64,000 bases of DNA from Posidonia oceanica (lineage: Eukaryota > Streptophyta > Magnoliopsida > Alismatales > Posidoniaceae): the NCBI GenBank assembly GCA_037176725.1, contig JAZBRS010000076.1:121105001-121169000 (forward strand), written 5' to 3'. Below the pieces are notes generated by a model. That model had not been told where the DNA came from and ran no database searches. It saw only the letters and a program-made list of their open reading frames with translations. This document shows, in pieces, positions 50,001 to 58,139 of the stretch (its first letter is position 1; each line of letters opens with the position of its first letter). Made by a program: the position numbers and the translations under genes.

Positions 50001-50617
50001 AATTGGTAGGTCTGGTGCTCAGTACCCTGCACTAATCGTAGTGCTTTCTCCAAGACGTCCATCCGGTTATTGATGGGGTCTGGGATTGCTGCTGTAGGAG
50101 AGGGATCAGCAGGGGTAGCGAGTACATACGCCGAATGGGTCGCACCTAAGTGCTCCTCTGGATCTACCATAGCGTCGCCTGGTGGAGCAACGGGATGGCC
50201 AGCGTATCTGTGCTGGGGGACTGTGTATGCAAGAGTGTATGCAGGATGCTGGACCTGGTGCAGAGGAGAAGAGTAGATGCCATGCTGTGCTGTGATAGGG
50301 GCAGGATGACGGAGCACCAGTTGCTGTACAGGCGGAGTGCCAGACAGCGAGCCAGTGAGGTACTGGGCTCTAGTCGGTCCAAAGGACTGACCACCAGAGG
50401 GAAGTGGAGCATGCTGTGCTAAGTGTTGTGCAGCAGGAGGCGGCAAACGGGCCCCCATCGTCGGAACCGTGAGCAGTTGAGACGATGGTCGAGGCAGAGG
50501 TGTGGAGGTTGATGCATGGAATGCAGGAACTGGCCTCAGAGGAACCTCAGGAACGACAGGAATAGAAGAAGGACGAACTGATAGAGCCATGCCCTGCAAT
50601 TTCTGGGCAAGCTCCAT
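47036..50617 (-). CDS. Gag-protease polyprotein (main part)
   Basis: Encodes the capsid-forming Gag and the aspartic protease of the element. It starts at an ATG (50617) but is in frame with the upstream Gag N-terminus, separated by one TAG (50645-50647), so this ATG may not be the native start. Residue numbers are from 50620: 1-200 Pro/Ala-rich linker; ~220-380 retrotransposon gag domain (FKIPDFEKYNGRGCP, LIGPALKWF, FLEQYSFNLDLVPKRADL, SGKPFGEYVDRWRALASQV); ~400-530 Asn/Ser and Pro-rich; 535-548 a C-x2-H-x4-G-H-x4-C zinc-knuckle variant usual for Tat/Ogre; ~575-850 long Pro-rich linker. The protease lies at ~895-1030 with VDNGSGLN (D934, N, G) and the NLLLGRPWLH motif near 1003-1012. After it, GTPLGRHGQGI and GLGYEPKT resemble a G-patch-like stretch. 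Unusually long for a gag-pro but unbroken for 1194 codons, so recently functional. The reading stops at a TAG at 47036. Confidence 0.92.
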   Translation of the reverse strand: MELAQKLQGMALSVRPSSIPVVPEVPLRPVPAFHASTSTPLPRPSSQLLTVPTMGARLPPPAAQHLAQHAPLPSGGQSFGPTRAQYLTGSLSGTPPVQQLVLRHPAPITAQHGIYSSPLHQVQHPAYTLAYTVPQHRYAGHPVAPPGDAMVDPEEHLGATHSAYVLATPADPSPTAAIPDPINNRMDVLEKALRLVQGTEHQTYQFRDLCCFPEAVLPPKFKIPDFEKYNGRGCPVAHLKAYCGDLAQLQADERLLIRLFQKSLIGPALKWFTSLDMSAIKTWNDLSQAFLEQYSFNLDLVPKRADLIAIKQNSGKPFGEYVDRWRALASQVRDRPSDEESIEIVIKGAQPSLGALLSIQPVTTFAALIRAGARVESSLRSGNFPALSAFAKQAVISSNSANSSASNNNNSGSSNNRPKRKDSPKPAVAFVDSPAVPVRLPSRPAPAQMVYAPASRSPHTPHITTTARPVYPAASVQQGSHPRQRRPPIERRSFTPLVEPLTAILPKVASLLKFPEVRPPPSPLPFWFRSDLFCNFHRSVGHSTDNCFSLRNAIQDLIESGTIVIDTHEASTQAHTHASARSAVPPHPGITLQPLLEHSYPGGAGTSGIHSVFPSGPATSVVDPSDLISDISKPFPVSLYLTAVAGSESGIHLIRPRARPERPLAPPTVLPQAQSPVHLLARAQPSSPIHLLGRPQLHLLGRPQPASAFLPRQPCPLERPQYPVGPPVTPPVLATRAPVVIDLTLDTHRVPYSYATEMCAEVTRSGRVYRPPTPAIRPTHPRPVMPPPSSQPIVDPTPDQPVTSQIPTQPIVTQLPATTPFEPARTTPPLAKKSQPKADLTSQLKKVKADISIWDLIHTSAEHREAFLRVFQAARVSQSIELSALESMVGLIAEPQVISFTSDELPLAGINHNQPLFVMVQFKNFRIPLTLVDNGSGLNVCPLRTATKLGFKAEDITPAVKGMTAFDNTHHDALGVLIIPLAIGPVVFDVEFYVVDLQPNFNLLLGRPWLHKHQVLPSTLHRMIKYRRGDDVIVVMAENFEKEWIEAVSPVSSQSIPFDPETSEALYRVNRCEPVNFIPDLERVNSLTVHSNSFRMVENVCHRWGYIKGTPLGRHGQGIAEPIVAMERRKSEGLGYEPKTNEDHCFQLKDHAPAIPRDLTNFTSAGTLGSSNDQDTVPTEDWVCVEDYYSDEE

Positions 50618-50644
50618 CAAGTGCTGGTACTGGGCCTCGGGCGT

Positions 50645-51031
50645 CTAGCCAGTGGGGACGCTGAAGTGCAGTGCCGGTGAAGGCTGAGAAACAAGTGGCA
50701 CGGACACAGACGGTCCGGGAGGAAAGGATTCTACAGCAAAGGTCGCAGCGACGGTGGAAGGGATGTCGAAAGCAACGTATCCCTGGGATGGAGGGGGCAG
50801 TGGCGTCTCCGAAACGCGAGTAACGGTCGTCAAGATGGATTCGGCGATCGGATCTAGAGGAAGAGATGCTTGCCACTGTCCCGGGACGTACTGAGAACCT
50901 AGAGACGTCAAGGGAGGAAACCCTGGCGTCAGAGGGGGAACAAGGGGGACTGAAGGAGCAACCGGAGCGGCCGGAACGGGAACACCCTCCGTGACAGGAG
51001 TGAAAAGAGGCTCACTAACGTACTGGGCCAT
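50645..51031 (-). CDS. Gag N-terminal part, ended by an amber codon
   Basis: Starts at ATG 51031 (MAQYVSEPLF); the frame is open a little further upstream without another ATG. The 128 codons are rich in Pro, Val and Ser (PVPAAPVAPSVPLVPPLTPG) with no domain. It ends at TAG 50645-50647. The frame continues straight into the main gag-protease reading after that stop. This looks like one Gag split by a single stop, either a recent CAG-to-TAG type lesion or a leaky stop. The bases after the stop (ACG CCC) do not match the CAR-YYA context known for strong plant readthrough, so a lesion is more likely. Confidence 0.75.
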   Translation of the reverse strand: MAQYVSEPLFTPVTEGVPVPAAPVAPSVPLVPPLTPGFPPLTSLGSQYVPGQWQASLPLDPIAESILTTVTRVSETPLPPPSQGYVAFDIPSTVAATFAVESFPPGPSVSVPLVSQPSPALHFSVPTG

Positions 51032-52339
51032 TGCTGACCTAGATCGCGTGAGAATAGGGCTGCGATGAGTGTTCAAGCGGTGCTTCCTAAGAGGAGCTAT
51101 CGTCGCAAATGCGGATAGCTCGGAAGGGGAATGGTCGCGAATGAAGTCGCAAAAGGGGTGTCAACGGGGGTCGATACTCGAGCTCTAGCAAAGGGAAACT
51201 CGCTTACCGATCACGCTGACACAACAGAAGGAAATTAGGGTTAGAAACTAAAAGGTGAATGCAAATGAGTAAGTTAAATGGCATGAATGATATGCATGCT
51301 TTCTAGTATGCCCCCCTCACCTAACTAGTGTTTCCTAGCAAGGTTGTCTACTTCGGGTATCCCTGGGTGTACGGGTCACCGACTCGGGTCAAAAAAGTAG
51401 GTTCCCTGTCTAACTCCCGGCCCAAAGCTCAAGAAATGACAGGGTGGTGCGTTGGTGGCCTCTACCCCGCCAAAGCGTAGGTGGTACCCTCTACTAACAC
51501 CGACACGACCCCCGGACGAGGGGGGACAGACCGACCAACTCGTGCCACGCCCAAAGCGGTGGAACAAGAAGCCGGGACCGTCCTTCGCAGACTAATAGGT
51601 GGACTCAGATGAGAAGAATGCATGCCCTATATGATGCTTATGCAAATGCTTAAAGTCTTTTATCTTGCACATTTTATTAACCAGAGGGAGTGAAGGATTG
51701 TTCAGAGTCTCTAGTTGCTCCTAGGAGTTCTTTTTACTTGCGGTTTTTAGTTAACCATGGGGAGAGCAAACAAGTCTCTACTATCCTAGGCATGGCATGT
51801 GCGAAAGGGAAGAAAATCAGTCAAGCATGGCAGGCAGACAATCATACAACACAACAAAAGGCAAGTGCATGGCATGTGCAAGTGTTTGTGAGCATAATGG
51901 TGAAGAAAAAACATTCATTAAGTCAAAAGGCATGTATGCAAGGCATGTGCGTGCCTAGTGACATAGCAAAAGTGTAAGAGAAGCATTCACCATTCAAAAA
52001 GCATGTATTGTTGCCAAACAAGTATGTAGATATGCAATGTGCGATAATTAAAGCAATAATAAGCAAGTAAGGCAAGAAAAATAAAGACAAGTAAGCTGTA
52101 AAGGAAGTAAGAGCATAAGCAAGACAATAAGTAAATAAACAAGCAGAGAAGCAAAGCCAAGCGAAAAGGAGCGCAGACCGAGACGAAAGGGGTGCAAAAC
52201 CTAGGCAAAGTAGCCACAAAGCGACTTTCTAGGAGTTTGCACAGAAAAATGATCAAAGCAGACAAAGAAGGCACACAAGGCAGGCAAAACTGCGAAAACA
52301 GGCGAGCAAAAAAGCCAGGAATGAAAGCCGGAGTCTAGC
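51032..52339 (-). other. 5' leader (untranslated region) of the element
   Basis: About 1.3 kb between the primer binding site and gag, with no domain-bearing frame. The part nearest the primer site (51660-52320 on plus) is A-rich with many GCAAG, GGCATGTGC and AAGCAAG words. The part at 51300-51600 is GC-richer and less repetitive. Packaging signals would be expected here but cannot be recognised from sequence alone. Confidence 0.6.
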
Positions 52340-52358
52340 ATCCCCAGCAGAGTCGCCA
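52340..52358 (-). other. Primer binding site (tRNA-Arg-like)
   Basis: One base after the sense end of the 5' LTR, the minus strand reads TGGCGACTCTGCTGGGGAT. The 3' end of plant tRNA-Arg(ACG), as I recall it, would pair with TGGCGACTCCACTGGGGAT, a 17 of 19 match. Tat/Ogre elements are generally assigned a tRNA-Arg primer. Its position fixes the element orientation as minus. Confidence 0.85.
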
Positions 52359-52679
52359 CTGTAGCGATCCCGATCGGAATCAGGCTCGCTATCTAGCGGC
52401 GATTGGATCCGAGGAACAGGCTCGACTCGAAAACACTTGGAATCGAGGAGAAAAGAGAAAGATAAGACAAATCAGAGTCGCCACCATGTCTATTAACGGG
52501 AGACAAGGAAAACCGGGGGAAATGCGTGAATTAACACGCAAAACCAAGCAAGAAATGCAAAGCAAAGCAATGCAAAGGAAACAAATGCAAATACATGCAA
52601 ATGAGATGACTCTAGCCTAGGATAAAGGCAGTACGGTCATTGCGGGCCAAAAGACAGGGCAAGGACTCCGGTTACGTGT

Positions 52680-52700
52680 GGGGAAGGTGTTAGGCACCCC
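52680..52700 (-). other. Conserved U5-side motif (right LTR)
   Basis: Same motif as in the left LTR, identical over these bases, although the adjoining CGTAC (left) has become a CACAC-like sequence here. Confidence 0.6.
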
Positions 52701-53014
52701 CGTCACGCCTGAAAATCGGTCTTTCTGGGCTTACGCTCGCATACGCAGGGAAATGCAGGATTGAATGCCTATGTGCCTATGAATGCCTAAATGAATGCTC
52801 AAGGAGTGCTCTAAGTGGGAAGAGGCAAAGCAAGGAAAGTAAACGTGCTATGTAAGTGCTCAGCTACGCTGTCTGTGTTCCGAACTAGGCGAAACCTGGC
52901 TCGTGAGAACTCCAAGCAGTAAGCATCACAGCCCTATATGCAAATGCAGGCGAAAAAGCAAAACAACGGTAAAACCATGCAATGCAATCGACATGCAAGA
53001 GAAAACGGCGTAAA

Positions 53015-53254
53015 GCACGCAAAACGAGGCAAAAAACAAGAAAGTGCGCAAAACGGTGCAAAAAGACAAGGTCGGCACGTAAAACGGGCGAGAAAGCAAG
53101 GCGGCATGCAAATCGATGCAAAAGACGGTGACGGGCACGCAAAACTGTGCCAAAAACAGGGCGAGCGCGCAAAACGACGCGAAAGACAAAGCAGGCATGC
53201 AAAACGGTGCCAAAACGAGAACGGGCGCGCAAAACGGTGCCAAAAGCTACGAGA
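53015..53254. repeat. 30-bp minisatellite, 8 copies, in right LTR
   Basis: Counterpart of the left-LTR array in the same register and with the same copy number, so the array predates the insertion. The two copies differ mainly by C/T and A/G changes. Confidence 0.85.
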
Positions 53255-53305
53255 TAAAACCTCGGAAAACTGTGCGAATGCCAAATACAAAGAAGAGATC
53301 AGAAG

Positions 53306-55243
53306 ATGCCAAAGAGGAGCAAGACAATGTGTGTGTAAGAACAGACATTGTTTAGGACCACCTAGGGTAGGTGTGAAGACCTACAAAGGGGAGAGTGAGC
53401 AAACGGAGGGATTACCACCTCTTTTGCGACCATTTCCCACTAAACCGTTCCACGGTGTGTCTCGCATGCTGCCCAAAGCTCGCGATGCGATCGGATCGTG
53501 AAAAAGGGGGAAGAAAGTCACATTAAGTGGTGAATCCAGGGAAAACACATCACAAAACACATAGGGAAACGTGAAACGGGGATCTGAGTTGATAGACAAG
53601 AAGAGGAGGCCCTATTCTACATGCTCAAAGAGACAGAAATCGAAAACGAGGAAAACTATGCCAATGGCATGCAAATGAATGCAATGTAGAGGTTTAGGAG
53701 GACATACCTGGAAATCTGGGAGCCTGATCTGAGATCTGCTTGGTCCATGCTGAAGAGCGCTTCGCTGCGGTCGCCTGGGCAGCTTACTTGAGAAGATCGA
53801 ACGGCCGGATCGGAAGATATCGCAGCTTCAAGGCAGAAGGGCCAGAACAGGGGAGAAGAACAGATCTAGGTGTTCGGGAGGTCCTAGGGGTGTGCAAAAG
53901 GTCCTCCCAAGTGAAGGGGAGCTAAAAGTGCTTAGTGTGTGCAAAGAGATGCTAAAATGCAAGACTAAATGAATGCAGAATGCATGCACAAGCAAAAAGA
54001 AACAAGGGGAACAAACTTGGAAAAGACAGGAGTTCAAAAGCATTTTTGGAAAAGGAAAGGGGCTAAAATGCAAATTTTCACAAAAGATGGGGTCCATAGA
54101 GGAGGGTTTTGAAAACAGGAGAGGGCAGAGATTTATTTTGCAAAGGACTGGGTTCAGAAAGCTTATTTGAAAAGAGGGTATGCATTGGAAGAAGTTTTGA
54201 AAACAAAAAGAAATCAGAATGTAATTTTGGAAAAACTAGGGTCTAAAATGCAAATTTTCCAGAAAACAGGGTCTTGGGGAGTCTGGGAATGCAAGTGGAG
54301 GGTCTACATGCAATTTTGTAAGCATAGGAGCTAAGATGCAACTTTAGGGGCAAAACAGTCTTTTTACATGGTTTTTAAAAGATGCAAGGACCTATGTGTG
54401 ATTTTTGAATCATGCAGGGGTCAAATATGCAATTTTGTATGGTAAATATGCTCTGAAAACACTGATAAAGGATTGATGTGTAATTTTTTAAAAGTTCAGG
54501 GTTGAAAATGCAATGCAATAAGCCAAAATGCATGGAAAACAGTTACTGTCCATTTAAAATGGACCTAAATGCAAATGTGTAAAAACAGGAGGCAAAATAT
54601 GCAATACAGTATGCATAAATTAAAAATAAAACCTAAGTTTCTACAGTGCATGGACCTATATGCAAAATCAGAAATATGCAGGGATGCAGAATGCAATTTC
54701 ATATGGTAAACTATATGCAATTAAATGAACTGATTTACTGTAGGACCTATATGCAAAAATAGAAAACAGAAGGGCTAAAATGCAAAATAATACAACAGCA
54801 CAGCACAGTGACAGGACTAGATTGCAAATACAGAAAAGCAGAGATAAAAGCAGCAATTTATCATGATATTTAATTAAAAACTAAGCTGATTAAATGAAGA
54901 GAGGACTAAAACGAAAAAATGAGATAACTTAAGGCATAAATGCAATATTAGCACAGAAACTATATAAACAGAAAAATAAAAGCACAGTGCTTGACCGGCG
55001 GTGGCTGGCACTGTAGCAGTGAGCCACCGGCGCTCACCACCACCGGCACAGGAGGGCTGCGGGCGTCCGGACCGGCGGAGGACGATGTCGGCGATCGTGC
55101 GGAGCTCCGGAGACCAACTGGGGACCATTCTGCTGGCCGGAGCGCGCGGAGAGCAGGAGACCGGTGCCGGAGAAGAAGGGAAGACCGGCGAGCTGCAGAT
55201 GGAGCTAGAAGGCTTGGAAGCCGACTCTGATCGGCGGGGAAGC
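53306..55243. other. 1.94-kb LTR segment absent from the other LTR
   Basis: The right LTR carries 1938 bp between AGATCAGAAG (ending 53305) and AGCAGGAGG (starting 55244). In the left LTR the two flanks are joined with one extra G (36088). The segment has no terminal inverted repeats, no flanking duplication and no recognisable coding domain, which favours a deletion from the left LTR over an insertion here. Most of it is A-rich on the plus strand with many scattered ATGCAA and TGCAATTTT words (about 53930-54960). Its last ~250 bp are GC-rich. Confidence 0.85.
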
Positions 55244-57399
55244 AGCAGGAGGAGGAGAGAGAGCAGGGAAGGTAAGAAAATACCTGCGTCCGTGTCTGGA
55301 GCGTCCTCCCGACCTCGGCAGTGTCGGAGCTGGTCGACGGCGTCTGTCCGGTCGCTGCGGGCGCTGTCTGCTGCTCACGAGGGCTGGAGTCACCTCAGAA
55401 CGGTCCTCCGGAGCTTCCCAAATGATCAGACACGAGCTGTGTAGACCGGAGAGAGATCCGGCAAGTCGTGGGTTCAGAGTGGCAGCCGGAGGCCGGGGGG
55501 AGTGTTTGCTATTCCTCAGGCTGGATGGGATCCTTCGGGGGATTGCTGGAGGTCCGGGGAACGGTTCTGGATTGTTGGATTGGGCTTCTGGAGAGCGTGG
55601 AGAAGATTTGGAGGTTGGGTCGGTTTCTGATCAGTGGAGAAGGCAAGTGTTTGCTGTGTTGCTCTCGGCCTGTGGTGAGGGAGAGGGCTGGAGGTCTGGT
55701 GCTCGGGAAAGGTGGATGTCTGGTGATTTTCTGGGTGGAGTTTGATGGGAAGTGGTGGACTGGAGCGAAGGGAATTGAGAAGAGAGTTAGGTTGGGTTCA
55801 GTTGGCTTTTCATGTGGATTTCTGGGGTGATTTCAGTGGGGGAATGGCCGTGAAATGGTGGAGGAATGAAGGCTGGTTGCTGGGTGGATTTGGGGGAGCA
55901 ATTTGGAGAAGTATGAAGGCTGGGAAAGGTTTTGGTTTACTAGAAAATGAAGAGGTCGGTTGGCTGTGGATTTCAGGGGGAAAAGGAGAAGAATTTGGGT
56001 GGAGGATGCTGGGGAATTGGAGGCCTCTCTCCGAGATGCCAAGGAGGACACTCAGGCACTCTTTTCTCACTCTCTTCTCTGGAATTAGAAGGTGAAGAGG
56101 AGGAAGAAGGGAGGTCACTCCGGTGGAGGAAGTTGGATTCGATCTCTGGTTTTGCTAACACTGGTTCTCTCTGATTGCTCACACTGATTGCCCACCGAAG
56201 ACGATGCTCTGAACGAATGGACGGAAGCTTATATGAGGAGGAGCTGGCCGCTGGCGCGCTGCTGAATTTGAATTCAATCGGCGGCACTGCAGCAGACAGG
56301 AGACGGCGAGGCGACCGGCATTGAAAGCTTCCGGAATTGGTGCTGAGATGGAAGAGAGGCGGCGAGCTGCTGTAGGTGATAGGATGGAGGACTTCGAATT
56401 TGAATGGGTGGAGGGAACTCTGTTGCAGGCTGCTCGCGGGAGAGAAAACCGGTGGAAATGCCGGCGGAGGGAAGAGGAAGGAGAAAGAAGAAAGGCGGGC
56501 CGGACTGTGCTGTGGGCCGAGAATAAGAAGAAAAAATGAAGGAAAAAGAGAAATGGGCCGACGGGCCCAGTAAGGAAAAGAAAGAAAGAAAGAAGAGAAA
56601 TAAGAAAGAAAGAAGGGGTAGAGTGGGGAAATAAAATTAATATAAATGAACTAAAAATAAGTAAAAATACTAGGAAGGCTGTGTTGTGAATTAGGATTTT
56701 AATTAGATTTTTAATGATGATTTTGGGTTGATTAATGTGTTTTGGGCTTGATTTGGGTTTTAGGGCTTTGGTTTTGCTTTTAATTAGTTTTCACTTGATT
56801 AAGTGTTTGTTAAACCTTTTTTTTAAATTGTTTTAAAAATTGTGTTTCCCTTGTTAAGCATTTAGGATATTGATTAGGATTTTTTAGGATTTATTTTTGT
56901 ATTAATCAGGATTGTTTTTAGGTTTTTAAGTCTTAGTCTTCTTAGGGTTTTTTCTTTCTTAAGTCTTTTAAATTATGCTTTGATTTTTACTTGTTGATTT
57001 TTCTTGAAGTTTTTAGTTAGATTTTTCTGGTTTGATAGGGTGTTTTTAAATCTTTTAAATGTGTTTTTCTTTTCCTTTTAATTAAGTTTTTAACTTGTTT
57101 TTTCCTTAGGTTTGTTAGGTTAAGTCTCTTGCTTCCTTAATTGCTTGTTTTAATGTTTGTTTTTTGATTCTTCTTTTTAGGGTTTGTTTTTTAATTCTTT
57201 TGATGGGGTTTTTACTTTTGGTAGGTTTTGGTTTTATTTTAGTTTTTTCCTTGATTTTTCAGTGTTTTCTTTAGATTTGTTTTGCATTTTTTTTAGCTTA
57301 CATGCTTGGTTTTCCTTTTAGTTTGATTTAGTCAAGTTTAGGTTTTTAATTGCTTGTTTAATGTTTTTTAATTGTTTTTCTTAGGGTTCTGATTTGTTT

Positions 57400-57408
57400 C
57401 TTTTATAT
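57400..57408 (-). promoter_or_regulatory. Putative TATA box in 5' LTR
   Basis: Sense strand reads ATATAAAAG about 730 bp into the LTR. This is a plausible core promoter for the genomic RNA, but the AT-rich surroundings give other candidates and no transcription start is visible. Confidence 0.35.
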
Positions 57409-58134
57409 TTTGGGGTTTTACAGATTTTTAGGGGTTTTCATGGATTTTCGCAAGAGAGGGAAAAGGAAAAGAGAAGGAGGAAAGAAATGGAAAAAAAGAG
57501 GGAGATAAAAGGAAAAGAGATAGGTTGAAGGAAAAGGATTTTTTGAAAATTAGGGAAAGTGTTAAAAATAAAGTAAAAATAAGAATAAGATAAAGGAAGG
57601 ATAGAAGCACAAAGGGGGCCCACAGCCAGGCCAGAAAAAGGGCAAAAAGGGGATGAAAAGAGAGATGATAATCAGGAGAGAGAGAGGAGAGAGAAAATGA
57701 TAATCCTAGAGAGAGAAAAGGATAATTTGGATGAAAGGGGGTCTTAAGGGTCTTGGAATGGGGTGAGAATTGTTGAGTGGGCAGTCCAGGGTTTGAGGTG
57801 TTGGTCCTGAAGTTTTGGTTTGATTCCAAGGAGGTTTTGGAGGGGTTTCAAGGTGTAGAAAAAGGGGAGTTTTGCCTAGGTTTTCTAGGGTTTTTGGGAA
57901 TGGTCTAGGTTTGGAAATTTCTGGGTTCTTGGGTAGGCTTGTTAAGTGGATGTTGGTGGGTTTTCCTATGGATTTTGGCTAGGTTTTGAGCTTGGGAAGA
58001 GGGGCAAAGGCTTAGGTCAAGATGGGCTGATTTTGGAGGGTAAAGAAGAGGATTAGGGTTTGGTTTTGGGTTTGAGTCCAGCAATCATCAGGAGGGCTCC
58101 AAGGATCCAAGCCTGTCAGGATGGGGTGTCAACA

Positions 58135-58139
58135 GTAAG
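58135..58139. repeat. Target site duplication GTAAG (right)
   Basis: Matches 35139-35143. Removing the element plus one copy restores a normal satellite unit. Confidence 0.95.

Larger units (their letters stand above)
35144..58134 (-). mobile_element. Non-autonomous Tat/Ogre-type Ty3/gypsy LTR retrotransposon, ~23 kb
   Basis: Complete element bounded by LTRs that start TG and end CA and by a 5-bp target duplication. Its sense strand is minus, shown by the gag, protease and integrase-tail frames and by the primer binding site and polypurine tract positions. Features pointing to the Tat/Ogre lineage are: very long LTRs; a tRNA-Arg-like primer site; a long Pro-rich gag with a C-x2-H-x4-GH-x4-C knuckle; a VDNGSGLN protease; an integrase tail ending in VNLCYLKKYY; a DUF7745-like extra ORF; and a 3' UTR full of tandem repeats. 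No reverse transcriptase (no YVDD/YMDD-like frame), RNase H or integrase core is present on either strand. The element is therefore defective in pol and would have depended on a relative's enzymes. Gag, protease and the cis signals look largely intact, apart from two in-frame amber codons. Confidence 0.95.
52360..58134 (-). repeat. 5' LTR in element sense (right LTR, 5775 bp)
   Basis: Begins (sense) TGTTGACACCCCATCC at 58134 and ends ..GATCGGGATCGCTACA at 52360. It aligns with the left LTR over its whole length, except for a 1.94-kb segment (53306-55243) missing from the left copy. It contains a putative TATA box (57400-57408), a T-rich plus-strand stretch of ~0.8 kb (about 56640-57430), GC-rich blocks, an eight-copy 30-bp minisatellite and the U5 motif. 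Short open frames in it have counterparts in the left LTR but no recognisable domain, and I do not call them genes. Confidence 0.95.

Noticed and set aside
45281..50617. Reverse transcriptase or integrase catalytic core
   Set aside because: Looked for YVDD/YMDD-like, RNase H and DDE-type integrase motifs in all long frames between 38980 and 52339 and found none. Only the integrase C-terminal tail is present.
53306..55243. Nested transposon inside the right LTR
   Set aside because: No terminal inverted repeats, no target duplication and no transposase-like frame; a deletion in the other LTR explains it better.
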